Assembly: GCA_034440635.1 (NCBI GenBank)
Contig: JAOTON010000943.1
Location: forward strand, 123,501 to 187,500
Direction: 5' to 3'
Source: Lepas anatifera
Taxonomy: Eukaryota > Arthropoda > Thecostraca > Lepadidae
DNA length: 64,000 nt
The position numbers and the translations under genes were made by a program. The notes beneath the pieces are model-generated. The model was not told the origin of the DNA. It did not search any database and was given only the letters and a program-made list of their open reading frames with translations. Below, one piece after another: positions 10,880 to 21,674 of the stretch; the first letter of the stretch is position 1; the number at the start of each line of letters is the position of its first letter.

Positions 10880-12000
10880 TAAAGGTAATTCTTTATTTTA
10901 CGACTGGCGGTCACAGGTGGCCCGCATTTATGGTAACCAGCCCTTCAGGATCAAAGGGGGTCTGTCATAGCATAGGGGCCGCAGCTGTAAGCAAAGGTAG
11001 CCCGATTGTAACCTCAGTTATCGTAGAAGGCCCGGTTATGCCATTGGGGACCTAATATGGTAATAGGGGCCCAAGACTAGTGAGAGGGGCGATTGCAACT
11101 TCAGGGGCTCGCAATTGTGATGGGGTCCAGCTAGGCCCCGAGGGGGAGGGTCTCAAGGAGCCCATAGGCGCGACTGTGGCCACAGTGGGCCCGAGACTAC
11201 GAGGTATGGAGGCCCGGCTGCCGTTACAGGGGGCTCTAAATTTTGATAACTAGCCCAGTTAGATCACTAGGGGGATGGGCATGCATAGGGTGGGTGGAGG
11301 GAGGGGCCGGTTGTGGCCAAAGAGGACCTGGTTGAGCCTCAGGAGTCCGAGATACTTGCTATATAAGAGGTCCGCGACTACTACACAATATGCGGGCCCG
11401 GCTGTAGTCTCAGGGGGCCTGTAGTCATGTCAGGAGGCCCAATCGGGTCCCAGTGAGCCCGCGTTTACGATAGGGGTCCGACAGAGACCAAAGGATCCCC
11501 CAGTTATAGCAGGAGGGCCAGTTTGGTGGCACGAGGGCCCGGGATAGTGATAGGGTACCCAGTGACAGGGGACCAGCGACTTCCTCCTATGGGAGCTCAG
11601 TTGTGCCTCAGGGGTCCCGCGATTATGCCAGGAGACCCGAAAGGGGTTATTGAGGGCCCAATATTATGGCAGCGGTCCCGGTCAGGCCACATGGGCCCCA
11701 GTCCGGCTGTGGCCATGGAAGTCTGTAGTGATGGTAGGGGGACCTGGCTAGGACACAGGGGGTGCGCAATTATTGTAAAGGGCCCGGATGTGCCCACAAG
11801 GGGCCTGCAGTTTAGCAGTTTATGGGGGCGCCCGGTTTGACTGCAGGGATCCCGTGATTGCTCAAGGCGAGCCCTGGCTGCAGCTACAGGGGCCCCGGTT
11901 GACCAGAAGGCAGTCTGCGACAGCTGAGAGGGCCTGGTTCTGGGTTCGTGGGGCTCAGAAGCTCATTGGTTCAGTTTCGAATGGTCGAGATACGATCTGG
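10880..12000. repeat. Degenerate G-rich tandem array
   Basis: About 1.1 kb in which GGGGCCC- or AGGGGGCC-type cores recur roughly every 25-35 bases, separated by variable AT-containing spacers such as ggttgtggcc or gattgtga. Units are strongly diverged and no exact period holds. Frames through it (such as 11523-11840) are by-products. Confidence 0.7.
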
Positions 12001-12544
12001 CTGGGACTGCCAATCAGGATAACAAGAACTCATTGGACCCTTAAAGTGCTATTTCATCAGCACTTGAGCACAAACAGCGCCATTGTGCTGGGAAAATAAC
12101 GCTTGATGGACTCGATCGGCAGTCCGATCCGGATCGTAATTTGGCCATGGAGACTGGGTCGCTGGAGGGGCAATTCCGAGCATTGGTGGGGCTCTAGCCT
12201 TACCAAATATATGTAAAGAAACGCCCCGCGTGCTGCAGTATTTTATACTCTCGCCCTTAGGTCGATAAGATTCCCTAACCGTTTGGAAACTAAGAATGAA
12301 AGGCACCGTAAGTTGCGGTGTGACTTACAGTGCCATTGCCTTGACTTACATCAGAACCAGCTCCGATGATATATAACTTGAGAGCTCGCATTTAAGGCTC
12401 AAAAATTCTAAATCCATTCCTACTACTCGCTGAATTGCGCCAACATTCAGTGGCAGAACACCACAGAAGCGTATCTTGAGGCATTTGCAATATTCTGCAC
12501 GGACCATGAAATGTCTAATATATATATAGGAGGTCATTTCAGGC

Positions 12545-13125
12545 CTCTGACCTTGACAGAACTTGACAGGTCAAAGTCCAATGAGCCAGCGGAGGGTCAT
12601 CCTTGTGCTCGGGAGCTGATTCGAGCAGCACACGCAAACAGGTGCGTTAGATTACACTGCAGTGTTCAACATGATTAGAGGTCAGGGCTAGATATCTCTT
12701 CTCGATCCGTGGGGGTCTCCGGGTGGGGTAACGACGTCACGGCAATACAAGCCCTGTACAAAGGCTAAGGAAGACCCAAAATTCAGGGGGGTTTCGACCC
12801 TCAACCCCCAGGATCTCCGCCCATGATAGAGGTCATTTACGGCCAGTGACCTGTTGTTTACCTTTGATGTAGTTCCTGACCCTGGTTGACCTTTTACCAA
12901 CAAACAGCCAAAATTATGACGGTTGATTGCCGACTTCCGACAACTTCCATAACTTTATTAATTTATAACACAGTGGGTCACGACCTTGCTTGACCTCCAG
13001 AGGTACAGACATCAGAAAATCACAAACGTAAGCGTTAGATACTATCATTTTCTCATTATACGGTCGGGTATATTGACATGGTGCCAGTCGCGGTCATGAG
13101 GTCACTTGAGGCCACCTGAGGTCAA
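12545..13125. other. Segment dense in GGTCA/TGACC half-sites
   Basis: About thirteen GGTCA or TGACC pentamers occur in 580 bases. They include AGGTCAAAGTCCA at 12568-12580, which fits a direct repeat spaced by one base, as bound by HNF4/RXR-type nuclear receptors. A second segment of the same character lies at 33115-33640. Whether this is regulatory or an old repeat family is open. Confidence 0.35.
12693..12832. repeat. Dispersed repeat, partner of 45893-46045
   Basis: It shares an ordered series of blocks with 45893-46045: atctcttctcga, ggggtc, caatacaagccct with tacaaag, then ccaaaat.cagggggt and caacccccaggat. It is probably a decayed short element. The ends are not defined. Confidence 0.55.
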
Positions 13126-13339
13126 CGGAGTACATTTAATAGAAGGGTGCCGCGTTTTCGCCAAGAGATGGAGCCAGGGAGTTGGCAGGTATGCCATTGC
13201 ACGCATTCTGAATTCTGAGGGGGAGTGGGAGTAGGAAAAGGCGTTTCAGAGCAACAAAAAGGGCCGTGTCGAGGCGAAGAGTGGTGGCACCAATGCTCGA
13301 TTAAGGGCACTTGATCGCCATAGACAGATGCAGTGAGCC

Positions 13340-13594
13340 AAGCGGGGCACTTGCCCCTCCTCCAATCAACCCTTGACGTTCCCGAAATGATCACGGCACG
13401 TCTTGAAAAGTCGATGGCGTTCCCTGAAATGTCGCTTTTCACCACTCCCCCACCCCCGCCCCCTTCAGGATGTGAGTATCGGCGCCTCCACGATAGGATT
13501 TGGCACCCACCTGATAGGTTTTGCCGTCCGAGAGTGGCACTCCCCTGGTCTGGATAGTACCCTCCCCCAATCAACAATCCTGGATCCGCCTATG
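13340..13594. mobile_element. MITE, GGCGGATCCAGG family, left end unclear
   Basis: The right end reads CCTGGATCCGCCTATG. The interior (aaatgtcgctttt, cgatag.atttggc, tgataggttttgccg) matches other copies at 20555, 42233, 56817 and 61502. No target duplication was found because the left boundary is eroded. Confidence 0.6.
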
Positions 13595-13727
13595 GTGACC
13601 ACTATTTCTAATCATCCCCCTTAGTCCGCTTAGGCGTCAAGCACTAGGACTGATCAATGCTTTGGCAGATTGAATTGCCCAAGAACTACACGCCGCAGCC
13701 GTCTATGGAAACAGAAGTCTCATATGT

Positions 13728-14192
13728 TCACATGGCGTCAATCTGGCAGATATATGGCAGCGTTTCGTTGCAAGGCATGCTGATCCATCGACCAAGAACG
13801 TGAAGATAATTAACCACCGCACACGAATCCTCCGGCCTGGGCTGACCAAATGCCCAGTACGTCACATTCACGTCAGATCCATCCATCCAGACCCAGCTTC
13901 CCCCGTCTTCATCGCTTCGGGTCAGGCCAATCCACGCTGTCGGAACGATGGGGTTCAGTAGATCCGACCGCAGAAACTGGCTGACGTCGGCACTGTGAAC
14001 GGACACAGGACGCGAGCCGGGATGTCGGTCCTCGCAGGAGTTCCGCTGCTGGTGCCCGCCCACCGGTAAGTACCAGGGCAGGAAGCAGAAGCCACCGTGC
14101 TCGTGCCAGGAGTAGGTGGTGTTGAGCTGTGGACAGTCGGCGCCGGCAGAAGCGGCGCAGAGGACAAATGTGGCACACACTCGCAGCAACAT
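13728..14192 (-). CDS. Secreted C-type lectin-domain protein, single exon
   Basis: A 154-residue protein. It has a hydrophobic signal peptide (about residues 1-18, ending near SAGA) and then one C-type lectin domain of the long form with six cysteines: two in the N-terminal hairpin (ADC, GFC), then SCED, DSC, MPC and YIC. Fold markers WIGL (about 92-95), WVWMDGS and YWAFGQP are all present. The start at 14192 has a good context (CACCATGT). In the ligand loop the usual EPN or QPD triplet is QPR, and the WND motif before the penultimate cysteine is replaced by WIS, so classical calcium-dependent sugar binding is probably altered or lost. Such proteins commonly act in innate recognition or, in crustaceans, in mineralised or adhesive secretions. 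The role here is inference. No TATA box or poly(A) signal is clear, and an upstream non-coding exon is possible. Confidence 0.85.
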   Translation of the reverse strand: MLLRVCATFVLCAASAGADCPQLNTTYSWHEHGGFCFLPWYLPVGGHQQRNSCEDRHPGSRPVSVHSADVSQFLRSDLLNPIVPTAWIGLTRSDEDGGSWVWMDGSDVNVTYWAFGQPRPEDSCAVVNYLHVLGRWISMPCNETLPYICQIDAM

Positions 14193-14984
14193 GGTGACGT
14201 TCGATGACGGATCCGTACTCTTCTAGATAATAAACGAATCCAGGCTTGGCGCTCTAGTGCCTGGAGCATAAAAATGTTCTTGTTCGTTAGAGCTGAGGAA
14301 CGGCACCACAGTAAGGAATGATCACAGACGCGTTGCACGCTTCATTTGAAACTCAACTACCTATTAAGTAAACCGGCCCGATGCCATCTCCCGTGAGCGG
14401 CACTGCCTTTTATGGGAATCAAACATAACCTGAGAGCGTGCCGGTTAACTTGATAAGGCAGGGCGGTGTGACCTTGGGGGTAGATGCATGGGAAAACGCA
14501 CACCTGTGTCTTATCAACCGAACGCAGGATTGTTTTTCTGGAGATTTCTTGTCTAGGCGTTGCCTTGAATATGTTCAATCTATTTCGGAAGAAACGATTA
14601 CTCAAAAAGAGCGAAATTATTAGGCACTTACCTGAAAGGGGTTAGGATTTGGTACAACCTGCAGTGCTGAAAAATGATTGAGTCAGAGTCATCAATGGAC
14701 TGCACTCACCGATCAGGAACTCCTGCCACCACTAACTTCTACCACGAAGTAACTTCATATTTGAATGCCTTATCATCCATCAATGGTCCGACCACAATAC
14801 GACATTTAAAATGATATTATTCCATCGGAAACCAAGGACAGGCGAAAGGTGGAAAATTCAGTCCTTGCGGACCCGTATTAAGATGTTAGTCTTTTGGATC
14901 GCATGTTAATTTCCTTGGTCCCGTCGCTCTTTTAGGCGTCCAAAAGCTTGTAACACAAGCAAACATATAATCGCTCTTGGCATA
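14193..14984. other. Lectin upstream region; no gene seen
   Basis: It contains an AT-rich segment 50-90 bases upstream of the lectin start (aaaatg and ttattatc on the minus strand) but no firm promoter motif. No further exon was recognised. Confidence 0.35.
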
Positions 14985-15247
14985 AAAAATGCCGCGTCAG
15001 TGAAATGAATAGTGATGCTGGCCGCGTCAGTGAGACGAATAGTGATGCTGGCCGGGTCAGTGGGGCGAATAGTGATGCTGGCCGCGTCAGTGAGGCGATT
15101 AGTGACGTTGGCCACGTCAGTGGGGCAAATAGTGATGCTGGCCGCGTCAGTGAGGCGACTAGTGATGTTGGCCGCGTCATCAAAATGACTAGCGATGGGC
15201 CACGTCAGTGAGGCGATTAGTGATGCTGGCCGCGTCAGTGAGATGAC
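14985..15247. repeat. 30-bp minisatellite, about 8.5 units
   Basis: Unit close to GTGAGGCGAATAGTGATGCT followed by GGCCGCGTCA. Units differ by a few substitutions, and one near 15180 is more diverged and shortened. Because 30 is a multiple of three, it stays open in several frames and yields repetitive, meaningless peptides. Confidence 0.9.
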
Positions 15248-16733
15248 TACAGTAATACCGGCTCTCATCTCGTCTGGCTTTGACGCACGCATTACCCAAA
15301 CCTTAACCCGCACTTGAGACACTACGTCATTCCTACAGTACCAACATTACTACTTTGACTCGTTCAACCACACTTTCACCTATGTCGAACCTAGAATGGA
15401 ACCCACCGGATGATTGGACATTACTGTATTTACACGCCAAGTCGTCAACACACCGCACACATCGGCAGCCGTGGTCACAGAGCTAAACCAAGTTATCGCA
15501 TCGGATAGCACCACCGCCCTCTGGGTCGCTCCCTGGCGACACTAGCGACCTCTACAAACCCGGTCCACCGACCGCGGCTTGGTTCGACGCCACCACTCTG
15601 AAACACTCACATCCACACACGCAGCACCAACGTTTCCATCGGCTTCCTACTCGTCAATGCGCTCTTGTTTAACACAAAAGTCCTTTACTACAACACCACC
15701 CCCTATAACGTGCCGTGCAGGCGAATGGACTTGCTGCAGCAGCGCAGCGCTTGGACGGGTGTATCGACCCGCTGAAGAGCTAGCCGCACCGGCTGCGGCC
15801 GCTCCTCAAGACCACCGCTGGGTTCAGACCACTATCTGGACAGACGACAGGAGCGCGTCAGCCGGCACGGAGCTGCGTACGGTGCTGGTAATGCCACCGT
15901 CAGCCGAGCGTCAGCATCAGCACGGCTGACGCCATTGGCGCCACGGACGCCATCACGGCGCCACGGACGCCATCACGTACCACAAGCGGTAGGTGTCACA
16001 TACCATACAGCGCGCCGACGCCGCACTCGCAACAACAGCCACACGGACATCACACATCGGCTGGCAATCACGCCTCTGAAATTCACTCAACACCCCCATG
16101 TTCATCCAGCAGAGCTGAGGACCTCAGGGCACACATACAGTCACTCTCGATCATATCGGTGGGCGACTCTCTATCGTACACTCTGGTCTGATGACCCGCG
16201 CGGCAGATGGTCAGCAGGCTAGTTCCAGCACGTCCAGCAGGTCCCTTCCTGACGCTCGCCCGGCCAGTTGCATTGATGCGCGTCTAGAAGGCAGGCCCCT
16301 TCGACCCGGGCCAGGTTTCAACTGAATCACCATCGTCGGTTTCACCAGCGACATGTTCGCATCACACTACGGCGGTCCGGAGACAAGACCTTCGAAAAGG
16401 CACCACTTCGAGATCTGTCCGGACACGTACACACACCCGCGGACAGCACGCGACAGAACGGACAGCTGACATTAGCACCGTTCCGCGTGTCTCCTACTCA
16501 GCAGCCTCGGCGTACCGGCTCACTACAACCTGCCGGCGCGTAAGAAACAACCCCGACACATCACAAAGGTAGCTTCGATTCGACCAGACTTAACACATTT
16601 ATACAATCACGGTTTAGAGACGGCTCGAATGTGCCTCCGCAACCCCAAACGTCACCCCGAGTCCGCTAAGGTCCTCTCGGCCGCAGGGCACTCACTGGCA
16701 GGTCTGGTATGGCGGTGGCGGCGCTAGCGTCGC
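15248..16733. other. CpG-rich region downstream of midnolin
   Basis: It probably includes the midnolin 3' untranslated region on the minus strand. I found no clear AATAAA. No other coding region was recognised, and the open frames around 15579-16222 have no family features. Confidence 0.35.
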
Positions 16734-16987
16734 TCAGAGGCCGCTCTGGCCACCGCACGCCACCAGCGCTGCCGCCACGTCGGAGGCGGCCGGCTCTGAG
16801 TCGCCGCTGGCGGCGCTGCTGCTGCCCTCTGGCCGGGAGCTGGCCGCCGCCCAGCTGGTGGTGTAGGGGGCGCTGCGCTGGGAGCGTCGCTGCCGACGTC
16901 GCTGGCGACGCTCCTCCAGCACCAGCTTCAGCCGCTCCACCTTACCGCGCGTCGCCTGGTTCTCGTCCACGGCTGGGGAGGGCTCTG
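16734..16987 (-). CDS. midn: Midnolin, last coding exon (C-terminal proteasome-binding helix)
   Basis: Midnolin (Stuxnet in Drosophila) carries nuclear substrates to the proteasome without ubiquitin. This exon begins after a strong acceptor (a run of seven C, then ACAG; AG at 16989-16988) and ends at a TGA at 16734-16736. It encodes ENQATRGKVERLKLVLEE followed by an arginine-rich stretch, matching the conserved C-terminal helix of animal midnolin, the part that docks on the proteasome. An Ala/Ser/Glu-rich tail of about 40 residues follows. The phase fits exactly with the exon at 17657-17839: one base left there plus CA here makes an alanine codon. The segment before the helix is much shorter than in vertebrates. 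The intron between is 669 bases. Confidence 0.85.
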
Positions 16988-17656
16988 CTGTGGGGGGGCG
17001 CGACGGTCAGAGGCAGCCGGTGCACAGGACGGGAGCGTGACTACTGCAGAGTAATCATAACCTCAGGCAGGAGCGCACCACTGATAAATTAGCCCACCCC
17101 CTTTCCCGCAACCAGGTACTGACCCACAAACCCAGCAGTGAAGACACAAAGGCCAATCTGACATCTTTCGAGTAAACCCAACTCAATGCCAAGCCTCTAC
17201 GCTGTAAGTTCCGGATGTTTTGTTTACACTTTGTATGTCTTATCCTGGCGCAGGTTATTTATAGAAATACTTTAATTTGTCGTACTGCTTCTTGGACCAC
17301 GACAATAACTCATGATGATTTGGCGTATCAGTGTACAAACCAGTCACGTGAAAGCACAATTTTCAACGCAGATACGGGCGATAAAATTGCTATCAATGGA
17401 ACTGCAGCCATCTCAGGCCAAGCCGCTACAAAAATGTCTCATGAAGATATCCTGATTATATTTTTAATATTCTGGTATACTTTTGTATTTTCGTTATATT
17501 CAAGAACATGTGAAAATTAAGCCCAATCCCAAAAATAACATCCTGCGCTTATACAGCATGAAAAACTCCTCAATAATCTCAATCGGACATTTCCTGCCAG
17601 CTCTTCTCCCGAAAAAAGCAGACTGGACCGGTGACGTCACGGAGCAGCAGGCTTAC
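16988..17656 (-). other. Midnolin intron, 669 bases
   Basis: Bounded by GTAAGC (17656-17651) and CCCACAG on the minus strand. AT-rich in the middle. A 101-codon plus-strand frame inside has no recognisable features. Confidence 0.8.
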
Positions 17657-17839
17657 CGGGCGGCTGTGCCGTCTCCTGCGGACTGGCGGTACCGGCGGCG
17701 GGGGGCCGGCTGCCCTGCGCCGCCTCTTCCCCGCGGTACTGGGGCGAGGCGCACAGAAGGTCGTTCAGAATGTGAATGATGGTGCTAATGTCGCGCTTGG
17801 GCCGGCCCATTCGGTCCTGGAGCGAAGGGTTCAGGGTCC
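17657..17839 (-). CDS. midn: Midnolin internal exon (Catch-domain segment)
   Basis: Minus-strand exon between an acceptor (CCGCGGCAG, AG at 17841-17840) and a donor (GTAAGC). After two bases completing a glycine codon it reads [18 protein letters not shown], then [18 protein letters not shown], and then a Pro/Ala-rich linker. The GRPKRDI-(S/G)TI-LQ/HILNDLL-A-YRG block is diagnostic of midnolin and corresponds to the second part of its substrate-binding Catch domain, which captures an exposed beta strand of clients. In vertebrates the preceding residues are SGTFSG, which are found in the exon at 56161-56303. Frame and phase toward the last exon are consistent. Confidence 0.88.
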
Positions 17840-17935
17840 CTGCCGCGGGGGAGGGTCTGGTCAGAGGAGGAGGCGGACAGAGGGAGTCATTCTGAGTGCG
17901 AGACGTAGGTTACAGAGACGAAAAACAGAGACTAA

Positions 17936-18440
17936 GGGCTTGTTCCTCCTTAGAAAAAAAGATGAGAGTAGCTTGGAGTAAGTCGGAGTCGGCGCGAAAA
18001 GCAGTATCCGCTGGACCGATTTCGGATGAGATTGGATGAGATATCAGCTGATTGCGCCTGATCAGCGCCAATATGGCGGGCGTGGCGCAGCTAAGAAACT
18101 AATCGAATTTGATTAAGGCCTCTGATACTCATTTAATGTATTTTAGTGAAAGTGGAATACAGAAAAACAACGTAATCAAAACCTTTAGCTGCCCACAAAT
18201 GTCGCGTCTCACTGTAAAACAACTTATTTTAGTTTCTCAATTGAAATTCGTGCGCCACAATTGAGCTCCTCCAACCTCCTCTGAAAAAACCACCTTTCGT
18301 TTGAGAGGAGATTGGATTAGATTTGAGATGAGCTTTGGTGAGCTTGGAGGAAGTTTAAGGAGGCGCTGGACCGGGCGAGAGGAAGTTGGAGAAGCTTTGA
18401 GGAGGTTGGAGCAGGTTTGAGGAGGCGCTGGAACAGGCCC
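17936..18440. mobile_element. PIF/Harbinger-like MITE, TAA target duplication
   Basis: The ends are GGGCTTGTTCC and, inverted, GGGCCTGTTCC, flanked by TAA on both sides (17933-17935, 18441-18443). A GGGCCTGTTC-type terminus with a three-base TWA duplication is the signature of PIF/Harbinger. The right half has repeated ggaggcgctgga and ttggag blocks. No transposase. It lies 94 bases upstream of the midnolin exon acceptor at 17841. Confidence 0.75.
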
Positions 18441-18443
18441 TAA

Positions 18444-20554
18444 ATGAGATTTATGTCCGGTGGTGTGCTTTCAACGACCAGGAGAGCAAAGGGCTGATCG
18501 GCGTGAAAAGGGGACCGAAAATACAACAACCACAAGAAATTGTCAATTTAATTGTTAAGTCAGTTCTGGCACTAAAAATGAAATCATAAGAAAAACTGAA
18601 AAATTGGTCAAGTTAGAAAGTCTTTAACACGATACCACAGTCCGCTTGCCCTCATAGACATCCTGAGATAGCGTAATTGACCCGTCTGCGCGCCTCCTTC
18701 CCTTTAACAGAGCGACAGGGGCGGCGGTAGTGTGCACGGGTTGGCTGTGGACGGTACAGCACCGTTATTTGGCACGGCATCCTGGCCTGGAACCGCCCAC
18801 GCCGCGCTGGCATAGCAACAGCGTTAGAGAGAGCCATGCCATTTTAAAAACTGCAAAAGAAAAGAAAAAGAATATTTGGACACCCCACGCTGACGAAATT
18901 GATTTTTATTCAATGCCGTTTTCGCGGTTACGCTGGGAGATGCGTTGGTCTATACTAGCTCGGGTCTGCCAGGGTCACAAAACACATTGAAAGCAAAGCC
19001 GAAATCGGGAACGATCTAAGTTAATGATCAGAGGGCCCACCTGACGTTCATTTTCCCTAGAGTCCACGCCCAGCTCTGCTCCGGAGCGGAGAACGCTTCA
19101 CCACCCATCCAGTACAAATATTGGTGCTGCACCGCGGGAGGAAGTCCAGCTACAGAGCTGACCCGCTTACACCAGCCCTCTAGTCATCATGAGAGACCAA
19201 CACCGCACCTCGAGGGGTTCAGGGCGCACTGCTAGTCCTGCCAGGTTGATTCCATATTGCCGAGGATCAAGTACTATTTGTGTTTCCGGCGATATGGTAA
19301 AAACTAGGAGGTACACGTAAATCATACCACATGTTTCTTAGCCATCTTGTATCTATTGCCCAAAATATTCCCGGGTCTGTCTTAAAAGCCCACTTGCACC
19401 ATTCACCTGGTCGATACAATGCCGCGAAAGCCAGGGTTGTCTGACGACCGACATATTTCGTCATTTTTGCATTGTTTCTCCGAGCGGTGCCGACCGCCGC
19501 CCTCTTTGCTCACTTGCGTGGGACATCAGCTGACTCGGCGGAGGCCTCCCGCCGGCCAGCACCAGCGGAGGTCATCAGCCAACTTTCTATTGTCCCGCGC
19601 CGGTGAAACTTGCTCCGCGTCGCGTGGAGCCCAGATGGCATGCTCCACATGCACGCGCTCCATCGACACCACTCGGCGCGTCTCCGCGGTCGACTCCGAC
19701 ACCACAGCTTCTCGGCCGCGTCACTGGATGTCAGCACCGGCGCTGCTCCAGTGACCCGCTTCTACGCCGGCTCCCAGAGTCGCCAAGGCGGGCACCGGCT
19801 GACCGCGCAGCATGCTATGGACGCGCGACAGCCGCAAAGCGGTCCACTTGGCGGGTCGTTCAGTGCTTGCAGGCGACGCCGCCAGCTGTAGCCTCGGGCT
19901 GTGTCAGCTCTGCGACACGCCGAAACTCGTCCAAACATCTGCACGCGCTGCCGACTCTCCCGCAGATTCGCCGGACTATTGGGACTGGCTCGGGGGACGG
20001 CCGGAACTGGATGGCCCCGCCGCCGGGAGGCCGCCCGCTCTCGCGCGGGCGCTTCCGCCACGGGAGCGGCCGGCCGTCGTTGCCCGCGGAACCCGGCGTA
20101 GTAACCGGGACAGGAAGCGCGCGCGCGCCGCGTCAACAGGCGGCTACGGCGCGGTGACGACGCATGGGCAGGCTCCTTCCGCGCTCTCGCCGGTGTCGGA
20201 ACTGTGCACTGTCTGGTCTGGCACAACAGGGTAGCGCTGGCCATGGGAGATGACAGCCACTGGCGTTGACCGGTGCAATGATAGCCGATGTAGATCGACC
20301 GTCCACCTCTCTGATAAGGGCAGTCATCCATTTAAGGCCTGGGTGTCTATAATTTTTTGGCTACAGTAAGTTCGCGACATAGCACATCGAATTCCCGAGT
20401 GTCAGCCCAGTATTTGCCTTCTCAATGTGAAAACATACATTCATGGAAATTGAGACTTATGGAAAGTGGGCCTGAGCTGTCAATCTGTAGGTAAATAATG
20501 GTGCAATTCATTGCTAACGATATTTACCGCACGATTGGACTTTTTATATCGGTC
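18444..20554. other. Intronic; CpG-rich block 19400-20300, no gene recognised
   Basis: Long open frames exist on both strands of the CpG-rich block (19603-20157 plus, 19762-20331 minus), which is expected at this GC level. None shows a domain, signal peptide or convincing splice pattern. The rest is unremarkable. Confidence 0.35.
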
Positions 20555-20810
20555 CATAGCCAGATCCAGGCAGCAAAGGGGAGGGGTCACTTGCCCTTCC
20601 CTCTACCCTCAGCGGCCCCTGAAAGGTCAATGGCACCGCCTAGAATGTCGCTTTCTTCCACCCATATATGCGAGTATTGGCACCCCCACGATGGAATTTG
20701 GCGCCCAGCTGATAGGTTGTTCCGCCCAAAAGTGGTGCCCCCCTGCTCCGGAGGGCAACCCTCCCACCATATGCCCCTCTCCCCGATCAGAGATGTTGGA
20801 TCCGCCTATG
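20555..20810. mobile_element. MITE, GGCGGATCCAGG family
   Basis: Ends CATAGCCAGATCCAGG and (inverted) CATAGGCGGATCCAAC. The interior has the family phrases gaatgtcgct, gatggaatttggcgccc, tgataggtt and aaaagtgg. Target duplication not preserved. Confidence 0.7.
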
Positions 20811-21482
20811 CTGGGTACGTACAGAGGTAAAAATGCTATTCCCCTCTCTCCAAGATCCGGAAAAAACGTCATCACAGTATACCTAGGCAAACCTCGCTTG
20901 AATAATTTGGCATGAACGTACTCTGTGAGCCATAGGTAAATATTTCTGTCCGCACATATTTCTAGAACACTAGACGAAGGGCCTAAAAGCAAAGCAGCAA
21001 CACACTTATGACCGATGACTTGAGGATCACTTCGGGCAGTTTGGACTCCGCATGCGTTTTTGAAGGCCCGAGGGACTTAGTATTGCCACAGTACATTTCC
21101 ACTTGGAAAATCATCCTACATTGAATAAATGTATGACGGCTTCGCCGAGCAGTTTTATTTCTCGTGCCTGACATTCAAAGGTACATTTGGATTTATCGTG
21201 CCACCCCAACTTCCCAACCCCAGCCATTTTCGGCTGACTTTCTCTAATACATACACCATTCCCTACCAATAGCACAATTTCTCCAGCACGTGTATGCACC
21301 GCAATTAGCCCTCGACAACCTCATAGACACGCACCGACAGCGAGCTCCACCGTCACCGGCGTCGATGTCGACAGCATCGAGGGGCAACAGAGACGTCGAC
21401 ATCGACGGGGCCGTGCTGACGGGGTCGATGACGCCTCCGTCCCGGCCCAGCGCTGTGCATAGAAACGTGTCGACCACGCAGC

Positions 21483-21674
21483 CACAGGCGGATCCAAAGG
21501 GGGCCAAAGGGGCTGTGATCTCCTCGAAGGCCGGAAATAGTGTCTTTGGCCCCCCAACGGACCACATTTTTGCTGTTCTTGTCTAAAAGAACTATGCTTC
21601 GCGATTTGTTCTCAATTTAGTCCCCCATAACGTTGGTTTGGCCACTCCAAAAGTTGCTCCTGGATCCGCCCATG
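21483..21674. mobile_element. MITE with perfect 8-bp target duplication
   Basis: CACAGGCGGATCCAAAGG at the left and CCTGGATCCGCCCATG at the right, flanked by CACGCAGC on both sides (21475-21482, 21675-21682). 192 bp, non-coding. Eight-base duplications fit the hAT superfamily. Confidence 0.85.

Noticed and set aside
14985..15247. A CRISPR array (30-bp regular repeats)
   Set aside because: The repeats are directly adjacent, without unique spacers, and the genome is eukaryotic.
19603..20331. Host genes in overlapping open frames of about 185 codons
   Set aside because: Frames on both strands are expected at this GC level. No domains, signal peptides or consistent splice sites.
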